Shown one piece after another: positions 17,060 through 24,461 of a stretch of 64,000 nt of DNA; the first letter of the stretch is position 1; each line of letters opens with the position of its first letter. The position numbers and the translations under genes were made by a program. Under the pieces are notes generated by a model that saw only the letters and a list, made by a program, of their open reading frames with translations, was not told the DNA's origin and made no database searches. The stretch is from Shinella lacus (GTDB lineage: Bacteria; Pseudomonadota; Alphaproteobacteria; Rhizobiales; Rhizobiaceae), in the NCBI RefSeq assembly GCF_010994755.1, contig NZ_WHSB02000014.1, positions 84,254-148,253 on the forward strand, given 5' to 3'.

Positions 17060-18414
17060 TGACGGCCGCTGATCTCAGCATCCCCGAGGCCGCCGCGCGG
17101 CTTCGCGACGGACGCCTGACCTCCGTGGCGCTGACCGAGGCGCATCTTACCCGCATCGCGGAACGTGACGGCGCCTACCATGCCTTCCTGCATGTCGCCG
17201 CCGAAAGTGCGCAGGCTGCGGCCGCCGAGGCAGACGCCGCGTTTTCCCGCGGCGAGGATCTCGGGCCGTTGCAGGGCATCCCCGTCGCGATCAAGGATCT
17301 CTTCGACACGGCGGACATGCCGACGACCTATGGCTCGGACCTGCATGCCGGACGCGTGCCGACCGGCGACGCCGAGGTGGTTCGCCGGCTAAGGACTGCC
17401 GGGGCGGTGCTGCTCGGCAAGCTCGAAACCTACGAATTCGCCATGGTCGGTCCGGTCTTCGACCGCGCCTTTCCGCCGGCCGCCAATCCCTGGGATACCA
17501 GCCGCGCCACCGGCGGCTCCTCGTCCGGCTCGGCCGCGGCGGTTGCCGGCGGGCTGGTGCGCACCACGATCGGTTCGGATACCGGCGGCTCGGTGCGCAG
17601 CCCCGCCGCCTATTGCGGCGCCGTCGGCCTCAAGCCGACCTATGGCCGCATCCCTACCCGCGGCGCCTTTCCGCTGTCGCCAAGCCTCGATCACGTCGGC
17701 CTCGTCAGCGCCTCCGTCGCGGAAGCGGCCATCACGTTCGATGCCATCGCCGACGGCGCATACGCTACCACGCGCCTCGGCACGTCGCTCGACGGCCTCA
17801 CGATCGGTTACGCCCGCGACTGGTTTGCCGGCGATCCGGAAACCCTGCCGGCGCTGCTCGACGCCATTGATGGTGCCGCCTCCCTGTTGTCGCTGCTCGG
17901 TGCCCGGATCGAAGAGGTGACGCTGCCGGATGCAGCGGATTTCGAGGCGGTCGGCGCGGTCATCATCCATGCCGAAGCCTTCGAAATCCACCGCCGGCAA
18001 CTCGCCGCATCCGGCGCGCACTACAGCCGCAAGGTCTTCCAGAACATCGCCTCCGGCCTCTGCCTGACGCCGGACGATCTCGCCCACGCACGCCAGGCCG
18101 CCGCGCGCCTGCGCACCCGGCTCGACCGCACCGTCTTCTCCCGCGTCGACGCCATCCTGACGGCGACGACATTGACGCCGGCGATCCCCTTTGCCGACTT
18201 CGCCGGGGAGGCGGCGCGGTGGACGCCGATGCGCACCATCGCCTTCAACGTCACCGGCCATCCGGCGCTATCCGTGCCCTGCGGTTTTGCCGACGGCCTG
18301 CCCCTCGGCCTCCAACTCGTCGGCAAGACGGGGGACGAGGCGACAGTGTGCCAGATCGGCCATGCTTATGAGATGGCCAGCGATTTTTCGGCATCGAAGC
18401 CACCACGGCCCTGA
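17059..18414 (+). CDS. Amidase-signature enzyme (AtzE-like)
   Basis: 451-residue amidase with the Ser-cisSer-Lys triad: Lys79 (PVAIKDLFDT), the serine cluster at 154-156 (GGSSSGSAAAVAGG), and nucleophile Ser178 (DTGGSVRSPAAYCG). It hydrolyses an amide or carbamoyl bond. The AtzG-like protein just upstream is its probable small partner. The ATG at 17059 is preferred over GTG 17056 because of the TGATG overlap. It lies between inverted copies of an intergenic repeat together with the RraA-like gene, so this trio may have moved as a unit. Confidence 0.85.
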   Translation: MTAADLSIPEAAARLRDGRLTSVALTEAHLTRIAERDGAYHAFLHVAAESAQAAAAEADAAFSRGEDLGPLQGIPVAIKDLFDTADMPTTYGSDLHAGRVPTGDAEVVRRLRTAGAVLLGKLETYEFAMVGPVFDRAFPPAANPWDTSRATGGSSSGSAAAVAGGLVRTTIGSDTGGSVRSPAAYCGAVGLKPTYGRIPTRGAFPLSPSLDHVGLVSASVAEAAITFDAIADGAYATTRLGTSLDGLTIGYARDWFAGDPETLPALLDAIDGAASLLSLLGARIEEVTLPDAADFEAVGAVIIHAEAFEIHRRQLAASGAHYSRKVFQNIASGLCLTPDDLAHARQAAARLRTRLDRTVFSRVDAILTATTLTPAIPFADFAGEAARWTPMRTIAFNVTGHPALSVPCGFADGLPLGLQLVGKTGDEATVCQIGHAYEMASDFSASKPPRP

Positions 18415-18435
18415 CGGCTGGTTGCGGCCGCCTGG

Positions 18436-18458
18436 ATCCTCGGGTCGAGCCCGAGGAT
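18436..18458 (+). terminator. Palindromic repeat after the amidase gene
   Basis: ATCCTCGGG and CCCGAGGAT (18436-18444 and 18450-18458) pair across a five-base loop, followed by GACGGAGG. The same element recurs at 61068-61096. It is a common rhizobial intergenic palindrome and could end the amidase transcript. Confidence 0.5.
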
Positions 18459-18537
18459 GACGGAGGGTGGGGTGGCGTTGTGGCAACCCTGTGGCCGTCA
18501 CGGCCGCCTGTTGAGACAGCTCGAACCGTCGAAAAAA

Positions 18538-18657
18538 CCCCCTCATCCGCCTGCCGGCACCTTCCCCCCGTGGGGGAGAAGGGGAGGATCGCCGGCCTCT
18601 CGTTTTCCCTTCACCCCCAACGGGGAGAAGGTGGCCCGAAGGGTCCGATAAGGGGGT
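18538..18657. repeat. RIME-like intergenic repeat, inverted copy
   Basis: Reverse complement of the element at 16004-16120, with small differences. It includes the flanking CCGGCAGGCGGATGAGGGGG and CCGATAAGGGGG ends. It lies in the 451-base gap between the convergent amidase and HisD-family genes, where no gene is seen. Confidence 0.75.
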
Positions 18658-18768
18658 TGTGACCACTGCTGCCCGGAACAGTGCCGCAGGGGACCCAAAA
18701 GACTAGATCCCTTAACTGCATCGCCTATCAGTGGTCTCCACGCTTTCGCTGGCACTTCGGCGGCCGCA

Positions 18769-18825
18769 TCCTCCCTCCCTTCTCCCCACGGGGAGAAGGT
18801 GGCCCGAAGGGTCGGATGAGGGGGT
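18769..18825. repeat. RIME-like intergenic repeat, half copy
   Basis: A half element sharing the TTCTCCCC-AC-GGGGAGAAGG core and the GGCCCGAAGGGTCGGATGAG arm with the copy at 18538-18657. The flanking bases after each copy (GACCAC...GGGAC/GGAAC) are also alike, suggesting a short tandem duplication. Confidence 0.6.
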
Positions 18826-18865
18826 GCGACCACCGTGCCGTCTGGGACGGTGGGGCAGAGAACAT

Positions 18866-20155
18866 TCAGGCCTTCTGCAACCGATCAAGCCTGAGCTGTG
18901 CCGCGCGGCGGTGGCCTTCGAGGCTTTCGCTGGCGCTCTGGCGGGCGGCGGGTGGGGCGACGGCGGTGACGCCGCGTTCGTCGAGCCATTGGTGGGTGGC
19001 GATCTTGACGTAAGCGCCGACCCAGAGGCCGCCGGTGTAGCGGCCGGCGCCCATGGTCGGGAGCGTATGGTTGGTGCCGCAGCACTTGTCGGAATAGACG
19101 ACGCTGGCGAGCTCGCCGATGAAGAGGGAGCCGTAGTTGCGCAGCTTCCTGGCCGTCGCCTGCGGGTCGAGCGTGTGGACTTGCAGGTGTTCGGCGGCGA
19201 TGTGGTCGGAGTAGGCGATCATGGCGGCCTCGTCGCCGCAGACGACGATCTCGCCATAATCGCGCCAGGCCTGGCCGGCGACGGGGGCGGTCGAGAGATC
19301 CAACAGCTGGCGCTCGACCTCCTTCAATGTCGCCTCGGCGAGCGCGCGGTCGGTGGTGATGAGGCCGACGCGGGTGCGTATGTCGTGTTCGGCCTGGGCG
19401 AGCAGGTCGGTGGCGATCATCACGGCGTCGCCGGTCTCATCGGCGACAATGAAGATTTCCGAGGGGCCGGCGAGCTGGTCGATGCCGACGGGGCCGAAAA
19501 CCTGTCGTTTTGCCTCGTTGACGAAGGCATTGCCGGGGCCGACGATCTTGTGCACAGACGGCACGGTCTCGGTGCCATAGGCCATGGCGGCGATCGCCTG
19601 GGCGCCGCCGATGCGGAAGATGCGGTCGGCACCCGACAGGTGGCAGCCGGCGATCATCGCGCGGTGGGCATTCGGCGGCAGGCAGGCGATCACCTCGTTG
19701 CAGCCGGCGACCTTTGCCGGCACGATGGTCATGATCGGCGCGGAGAGCAGGGGGTAACGCCCCCCCGGCACGTAGCAGCCGACGCGCTCGATGGGGATGA
19801 CGCGGTGGCCGAGATGCAGGCCGGGGCGAAGCTCGATTTCCAGCGGCAGGATGGTGGCGAGCTGCGCCTCGGCGAATTTGCGCACATTGCCGATGGCGAA
19901 TTCCGTGTCGGCGCGGGTCTGCGGGTCGAGTTCCGCGAGTGCGGCTTCCCGCTCCTCCGGCGTTACCTCGAAGGCGGCAAGCTCGGCCTTGTCGAATTTC
20001 ACAGAATAGTCGCGCACGGCGGCGTCGCCCCGCTCGCGCACGTCGGCGATGATCTGCGCCACCAAAGTTTCGACCGAGGCGTTGTCGCCGATCGAGTCGC
20101 GTTCGGGTGCCTTCACGTATTGCACGCCCTTCATCGGCGTATCCTTGCTGGTCAT
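18866..20155 (-). CDS. Histidinol-dehydrogenase-family catabolic dehydrogenase, copy 2
   Basis: 429-residue HisD-fold dehydrogenase, a paralogue of the protein at 11726-13036. Metal and catalytic residues are kept: [27 protein letters not shown] and Glu-x4-His in ESLEGH. The start at 20155 is supported by GGAGAGAC upstream. It is transcribed alone, convergent with the amidase, from a region holding a cluster A operator, so it belongs to the same regulon. Two paralogues in one regulon may act on different alcohols or in sequence. Its substrate is unknown, and histidine synthesis is unlikely given the context. Confidence 0.82.
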   Translation of the reverse strand: MTSKDTPMKGVQYVKAPERDSIGDNASVETLVAQIIADVRERGDAAVRDYSVKFDKAELAAFEVTPEEREAALAELDPQTRADTEFAIGNVRKFAEAQLATILPLEIELRPGLHLGHRVIPIERVGCYVPGGRYPLLSAPIMTIVPAKVAGCNEVIACLPPNAHRAMIAGCHLSGADRIFRIGGAQAIAAMAYGTETVPSVHKIVGPGNAFVNEAKRQVFGPVGIDQLAGPSEIFIVADETGDAVMIATDLLAQAEHDIRTRVGLITTDRALAEATLKEVERQLLDLSTAPVAGQAWRDYGEIVVCGDEAAMIAYSDHIAAEHLQVHTLDPQATARKLRNYGSLFIGELASVVYSDKCCGTNHTLPTMGAGRYTGGLWVGAYVKIATHQWLDERGVTAVAPPAARQSASESLEGHRRAAQLRLDRLQKA

Positions 20156-20274
20156 GGCCTGTCTCTCCACTGAGCCTGATGGTGCGCGGGCACGGCTTTC
20201 CCGTCGGCGAAACCTTTGAGGTTCGGCCTGGAAACTGTGTCCCGTGCGTTCGAAATGATCGAGCACAAATCCTA

Positions 20275-20290
20275 TTGCATACGTATTCAA
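20275..20290. promoter_or_regulatory. Cluster A operator, site 4
   Basis: TTGCATACGTATTCAA, one base pair off the perfect 16-base palindrome at 7249-7264. It lies in the divergent region between the second hisD-like gene (start 20155, minus) and the hydrolase/SnoaL pair (plus), where one site could control both directions. Confidence 0.65.
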
Positions 20291-20389
20291 AATCTGCCAG
20301 TCTTTTTTCCAACAGGCCGTCACAAACTCGTTTCGCACCCATTCGGGGCGGAAAAGGAGCGTGATGGCGATGCTTCGGATGCCCTGACG

Positions 20390-21115
20390 ATGACCGCCGT
20401 TCCGACGACCAACGACCCACGCCCACCGCTCCTGCTGCTGCCGGGCACCGCCTGTGATGCCAGGGTATTTGCGCCGCTGATCGACAGGCTCGGCGATTAT
20501 CCGGTGCTGATCGGCGATATGGGCGCGGCGACAACCATGCCCGATCTCGCCGAGGCGGTCCTCGCCGCCGCGCCGCCGTTTTTCCTGCTTGCCGGCTTTT
20601 CACTGGGCGGCATCTGCGCGCTCGAAATGGTCGCCCGCGCGCCGCAGCGCATCGGCGGGCTTGCTCTGATCGATGCGACGGCGCGGCCCGATCCGCCGGC
20701 GAACGCGGCGGTACGGCGCAAGTCCGTCGCGGATGCCCGTGAAAAGGGCATGGACGGCTTCATCCTCGATGCCTGGCCGCGGCTGGTCGCCGCGGGCAAC
20801 GTCGACAATGCCGGCCTGCGCGACACGATCGTCGCCATGGCGCGTGACTGCGGACCGGACCGGCTGGCGGAGCAGGCGGAGGTTGCCATCCATCGCGTTG
20901 ACAGCCGGCCGCGACTGGGCGCCATCGCGCAGCCCACGCTGGTGCTGGCCGGCGCCGAGGAGCAGGTTTGTCCGCTGGAAGCGCAACACGAGATTGCGGC
21001 CGGCATTGCGGGCGCGCAACTTCATCTCATCGCGGATGCGGGACATTTCGCGCCGCTGGAAAACCCTGAAGCCATGGCGCTCCATCTGCGGCGCTGGCTG
21101 AACACTCTATCGTAA
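20390..21115 (+). CDS. Alpha/beta hydrolase
   Basis: 241-residue alpha/beta hydrolase. The nucleophile elbow GFSLGG is followed by the catalytic Asp region (LVLAGAEEQVCP) and the final His in DAGHFAPLENPEAM. The oxyanion motif is LLLPGTACDARVF. ATG 20390 is used because similarity begins there, but there is no clear ribosome site and upstream in-frame starts exist. It is followed by the second SnoaL-like gene. It probably opens a lactone or cleaves an ester in the cluster A pathway. Confidence 0.78.
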   Translation: MTAVPTTNDPRPPLLLLPGTACDARVFAPLIDRLGDYPVLIGDMGAATTMPDLAEAVLAAAPPFFLLAGFSLGGICALEMVARAPQRIGGLALIDATARPDPPANAAVRRKSVADAREKGMDGFILDAWPRLVAAGNVDNAGLRDTIVAMARDCGPDRLAEQAEVAIHRVDSRPRLGAIAQPTLVLAGAEEQVCPLEAQHEIAAGIAGAQLHLIADAGHFAPLENPEAMALHLRRWLNTLS

Positions 21116-21145
21116 CCCCGACAGGATCGAATGGAAGGACATGTC

Positions 21146-22303
21146 ATGAGCGAGGACGACGCCAAGGGCGCAAAAACCGTGGCGCAGAGCCAGCGCAAGG
21201 AACCGGTGGAACAGGTGTTGCAGGTCGAGCGCCGCGACTATACCGAGCTTGCGCCCATCGGGCGTGCGCGCGGCCAGTCGCTGGAGGGTTTCGACGAGAT
21301 CTATACCGACATCGTTGATTATATCGTGCGCTGTACGCACCGGATCTGGGACGAGCGCGACATCGGCCTGATCTATTCGCACTACACGCACAATTGCGTG
21401 CTCTACGGCACGCTCGGCACGATCTACAATCGCGAGGACGTGGTGCGCGACACGATCCAGCGGCTCGTCTCGCTGCCGGAGCGGCGCGGCATGGCGACCC
21501 AGGTCCTGTGGCGCGGCAATGATGTGGAGGGGTTTTACACCTCGCACCTCGTCACCGGCTCCGGCCGGCACACGCAGTTCGGCCATTACGGCCAGCCGAC
21601 GGGGCGCACCTTCGTGTCGCGCACCATCGCCGACTGCATGATCCACCGCAACAAGATCTACCGTGAGTGGGTGGTGGCCGATACGATGGCGATCATCAAG
21701 CAGCTCGGCCTCGATCCGCACGGCTTTGCCGAAAAGCTCGCAAAGTCCTCGTTCGACAAGGGCCTGCTGTCGCTCGATATCGGCGAGAACCGCCGGCTGC
21801 TCGGGCAATATCCGCCGGAAGCAGAAGCGGACGTCTCGATCGCGCATAACGATCTGGAGGCGCATACGCTGCGCTGGCTGCACGACATGTTCAACGGGCG
21901 CATGTTCGGCCGCATCAAGGATGTCTATGCGCCGACCTGCCAGTATCACGGGCCGCTGATGAAGGAGCTTTACGGCATCGCCGCCGTGACGCACCAGCAT
22001 CTCGGCCTGATCGGCTCGATCCCGGATGCCGCGTTCACCGCGCAGCACATCTGCTCCAACCCCTGCGAGGAGGGTGGCACCAAGGTTGCGGTGCGCTGGC
22101 TGATGGAAGGCCACCACCTCGGCTACGGCATATTGCAGGAACTCGGCGAGCCGACCGGCGCCCGCCTGCAGGTGATGGGCATGACGCATTTCCACTACAA
22201 GGACGGCAAGATCGTCGACGAGTGGAACGTCTATGACGAGCTGTCGCTGCTGGTGCAGGTCAAGCTCGCCGAGCTTGCCCGCCAGTCGGGCAGCGCCGAC
22301 TGA
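21146..22303 (+). CDS. Tandem SnoaL-like (NTF2-fold) protein, copy B
   Basis: 385 residues with two NTF2-fold SnoaL-like domains, roughly 50-200 and 230-375. It is paralogous to the product of 5985-7193; shared motifs include THRIWDERDIG and FGHYGQPTGR. The ATG at 21146 follows GGAAGGAC. The two proteins may form a hetero-oligomer or act on successive intermediates. Long tandem forms like this are rarer than single 130-residue SnoaL proteins. The function is unknown. Confidence 0.8.
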   Translation: MSEDDAKGAKTVAQSQRKEPVEQVLQVERRDYTELAPIGRARGQSLEGFDEIYTDIVDYIVRCTHRIWDERDIGLIYSHYTHNCVLYGTLGTIYNREDVVRDTIQRLVSLPERRGMATQVLWRGNDVEGFYTSHLVTGSGRHTQFGHYGQPTGRTFVSRTIADCMIHRNKIYREWVVADTMAIIKQLGLDPHGFAEKLAKSSFDKGLLSLDIGENRRLLGQYPPEAEADVSIAHNDLEAHTLRWLHDMFNGRMFGRIKDVYAPTCQYHGPLMKELYGIAAVTHQHLGLIGSIPDAAFTAQHICSNPCEEGGTKVAVRWLMEGHHLGYGILQELGEPTGARLQVMGMTHFHYKDGKIVDEWNVYDELSLLVQVKLAELARQSGSAD

Positions 22304-22350
22304 TCCGCCGATGAGAGGGGCGGGCCGAGGCGGCCCGTCCCCTCAAAAAA

Positions 22351-23004
22351 CTAGCGACACACCAGTCGCATGATCGTCTCGATGTTGAAGTGGATGCGGC
22401 CTTCCAGCGCATCCTTGGCCATCAGGTCGCGGTCGTAGATGATCGAGCCGGTGAAGCGGTTGGTCAGGTAGTAGTAGTTGACAGCGGCGATGGTGATGTT
22501 GAGCTGCACGGGGTCGACGCCCTCGCGGAAAACGCCCTCCCTTATGCCGCGCTCCAGCAGCGTGTCGACCATGCTGACGAGCTTGCGGCTCGATGCCTTG
22601 ACGATCTCCGATTTTTTCAAATGCTTGCCCCGGTGCAGGTTCTCGCTGTTGACGAGCGTCAGAAATTCCGGGTTCTTCAGGTAATATTCCCAGGTGAAGC
22701 GCACGAGTTTTTCAAGCGCCGCCTTGGGGTCGAGATCCTCCAGGTGGAGCTTCTGCTCGGCGCTGCGGATGTCGAGATAGACCTCCTCCAGCACCGTCTG
22801 GAACAGGCCCTCCTTGCTCTCGAAATAGTGGTAGATCATGCGCTTGTTGGCCTTCGCCTTTTCGGCGATGTCGTCCACCCGCGCCCCACCCAAGCCATTC
22901 TTTGCGAACTCTTTTTTCGCCGCATCGAGAATGCGCGCCTTGGTGGCTTCCGCGTCCCGGATGCGCGGCTTGCGGACCGGTTTTTCTGTCTGTTCGCTCG
23001 TCAT
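22351..23004 (-). CDS. TetR-family transcriptional regulator of cluster B
   Basis: 217-residue TetR-type repressor. The helix-turn-helix near residues 22-70 reads ILDAAKKEFAKNGLGGARVD, then IAEKAKANKRMIYHYFESKE. The C-terminal ligand domain is all-helical. It is divergent from the cluster B importer, with a TAACTAGTTA palindrome between them. Similar sites lie before the CoA-transferase, the second aldo-keto reductase and the acyl-CoA dehydrogenase, so it probably controls the entire 23-40 kb region. A hairpin with one bulge at 22315-22344 separates it from the convergent SnoaL gene. Confidence 0.88.
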   Translation of the reverse strand: MTSEQTEKPVRKPRIRDAEATKARILDAAKKEFAKNGLGGARVDDIAEKAKANKRMIYHYFESKEGLFQTVLEEVYLDIRSAEQKLHLEDLDPKAALEKLVRFTWEYYLKNPEFLTLVNSENLHRGKHLKKSEIVKASSRKLVSMVDTLLERGIREGVFREGVDPVQLNITIAAVNYYYLTNRFTGSIIYDRDLMAKDALEGRIHFNIETIMRLVCR

Positions 23005-23122
23005 GCTCGGGGCCTGTCCTTTGCGCAGTCGGGATGTCTTGCCTGCAACTCATACACGTACAGATCGCCGTCCGTCAAAGCGGGTCGCGACGATTGCGTG
23101 GCGCGCGGCTGTTGAAAACCAC

Positions 23123-23158
23123 TTGACTTGGGGGAAACTAAAGAAGTAACTAGTTAGT
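23123..23158 (+). promoter_or_regulatory. Promoter and TetR operator of the cluster B importer
   Basis: -35 TTGACT (23123-23128) and -10 TAACTA (23147-23152) are separated by 18 bases. The -10 lies inside the palindrome TAACTAGTTA (23147-23156), and the 12-base string TAACTAGTTAGT recurs at 33015-33026. It should drive the importer/ADH/ALDH/GMC operon. Confidence 0.65.
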
Positions 23159-23278
23159 GCGTTAAGTGGCGTGAGAGACGCTCTGAGGCACTTCGGGCGA
23201 AAGCCGGGAGCGACCTTCGGGTCCGTCGAGCCGGCCGCGGCGCGGGAAGCGTTTCAATTGGGGAATCGGGAGGAACCT

Positions 23279-24394
23279 ATGTCGACCTTTATCAAGGATT
23301 TCATCGAGCGGGAGACGGTCAGCCGTCGCAACTTCTTGCTGGCGACCGCCGCCGGCCTCGGCGCCGTCGCGGCACCCGGCCTGCTTGGCCGCGGCGCAGC
23401 CCATGCCGCCCTGACGGACCCGGCGATTGCCTGGAGCTACCGCGACCGGGCGTCGGCCTACTGGAACTCGGTCATCGCCGGCGGCGAGGCCTTCGTGGAA
23501 TCGCTCGGCAAGCCGAAGAGCGCGCTGGTGAGCCTCATCAACGAGGGCTCGACGGAAAAGTCGCTCGCCGACATCAAGGCGTTCCTCGCCAAGAACAACG
23601 GCAATTGCGCCATCGCCTGCGACGCCAATGACAGCCCGAATGCGCGCCCCGTCGTGGAAGCCGTGCAGGCGGCCGGCGCCTATATCTCGACCATCTGGAA
23701 CAAGACCGACGACCTGCATCCGTGGGATTTCGGCGACAACTACGTCTCGCACATGACCTGGTCGGACGAGCAGCCGGCCGAGCAGACCGCCCGCATTCTC
23801 TTCGAGGCGATGGGCGGCGAGGGTGGCGTCGTGCATCTCGGCGGCATCGCGGCCAACAACCCGGCGGTCGAGCGCCTCAACGGCCTGAAGAATGCGCTGA
23901 AGGATTTCCCGAACATCGAGCTCCTCGATGCGCAGCCCGCCGACTGGGACACCCAGAAGGGTGCTGCCCTGATGGCCTCCTTCCTCACGCGCTACGGCGA
24001 CAAGATTAAGGGCGTGCACTGCGCCAATGACAACATCGCCTATGGCGTCATCGAAGCCTTGCGGGCAGAAGGCATCGAGGACATGCCGATCGTCGCCTAT
24101 GACGGCAATCCGGAAGCCGTGCAGATGGTCATGGACGGCCAGCTTCTCGCCACCGTCTTCACCAATCCCCATTGGGGCGGGGGCATCAGCGCGGCGCTCG
24201 CCTACCATGCCGCGATCGGCAGCTTCAAACCCTCCGAAGAGCCGAAGGAACACCGCGAATTCTACGGCCCGTCAATCCTCGTCACGGCCAAGGACGCGGC
24301 GGAATTCAAGGCGAAATATCTCGATTCCGTGCCGGTCTACGACTGGAAAGACTTCTGGGGGCCGTCGAACGGCCAGATCCAGTACAAGGCCTAA
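23279..24394 (+). CDS. Ribose-type (CUT2) ABC transporter substrate-binding protein
   Basis: 371-residue periplasmic binding protein of the Peripla_BP_4 (RbsB/XylF) class. The N-terminus carries a twin-arginine signal (SRRNFLLATAAGLG), implying export in folded form through Tat. The family pattern is visible in HCANDNIAYGVIEAL and MPIVAYDGNPEAVQMVMDG. The start at 23279 follows GGGAGGAA. It is the first gene of the long cluster B operon behind the TetR operator. The ligand is probably a sugar, polyol or sugar-like compound, but it is not identifiable. Confidence 0.87.
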   Translation: MSTFIKDFIERETVSRRNFLLATAAGLGAVAAPGLLGRGAAHAALTDPAIAWSYRDRASAYWNSVIAGGEAFVESLGKPKSALVSLINEGSTEKSLADIKAFLAKNNGNCAIACDANDSPNARPVVEAVQAAGAYISTIWNKTDDLHPWDFGDNYVSHMTWSDEQPAEQTARILFEAMGGEGGVVHLGGIAANNPAVERLNGLKNALKDFPNIELLDAQPADWDTQKGAALMASFLTRYGDKIKGVHCANDNIAYGVIEALRAEGIEDMPIVAYDGNPEAVQMVMDGQLLATVFTNPHWGGGISAALAYHAAIGSFKPSEEPKEHREFYGPSILVTAKDAAEFKAKYLDSVPVYDWKDFWGPSNGQIQYKA

Positions 24395-24403
24395 AGTAGG
24401 CCC

Positions 24404-24427
24404 GGCGGCAGCCCGAGCGCTGCCGCC
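24404..24427 (+). terminator. Intercistronic stem-loop after the binding-protein gene
   Basis: GGCGGCAGC (24404-24412) pairs with GCTGCCGCC (24419-24427) across a six-base loop, followed by ACTTTTCTT. It probably attenuates or protects, giving more binding protein than permease. Confidence 0.6.
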
Positions 24428-24461
24428 ACTTTTCTTACATTAAATCTCATCGGGAAGAGGG

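Noticed and set aside
17757..17770. GGCGCATACGCTAC inside the amidase gene as another cluster A operator
   Set aside because: Only one half matches, it is in coding sequence far from any start, and its symmetry is poor.
22315..22344. Hairpin after the second SnoaL gene read as a Rho-independent terminator
   Set aside because: On the plus strand it is followed by A rather than T, and on the minus strand the T-run precedes the stem, so it does not fit a canonical terminator on either strand.
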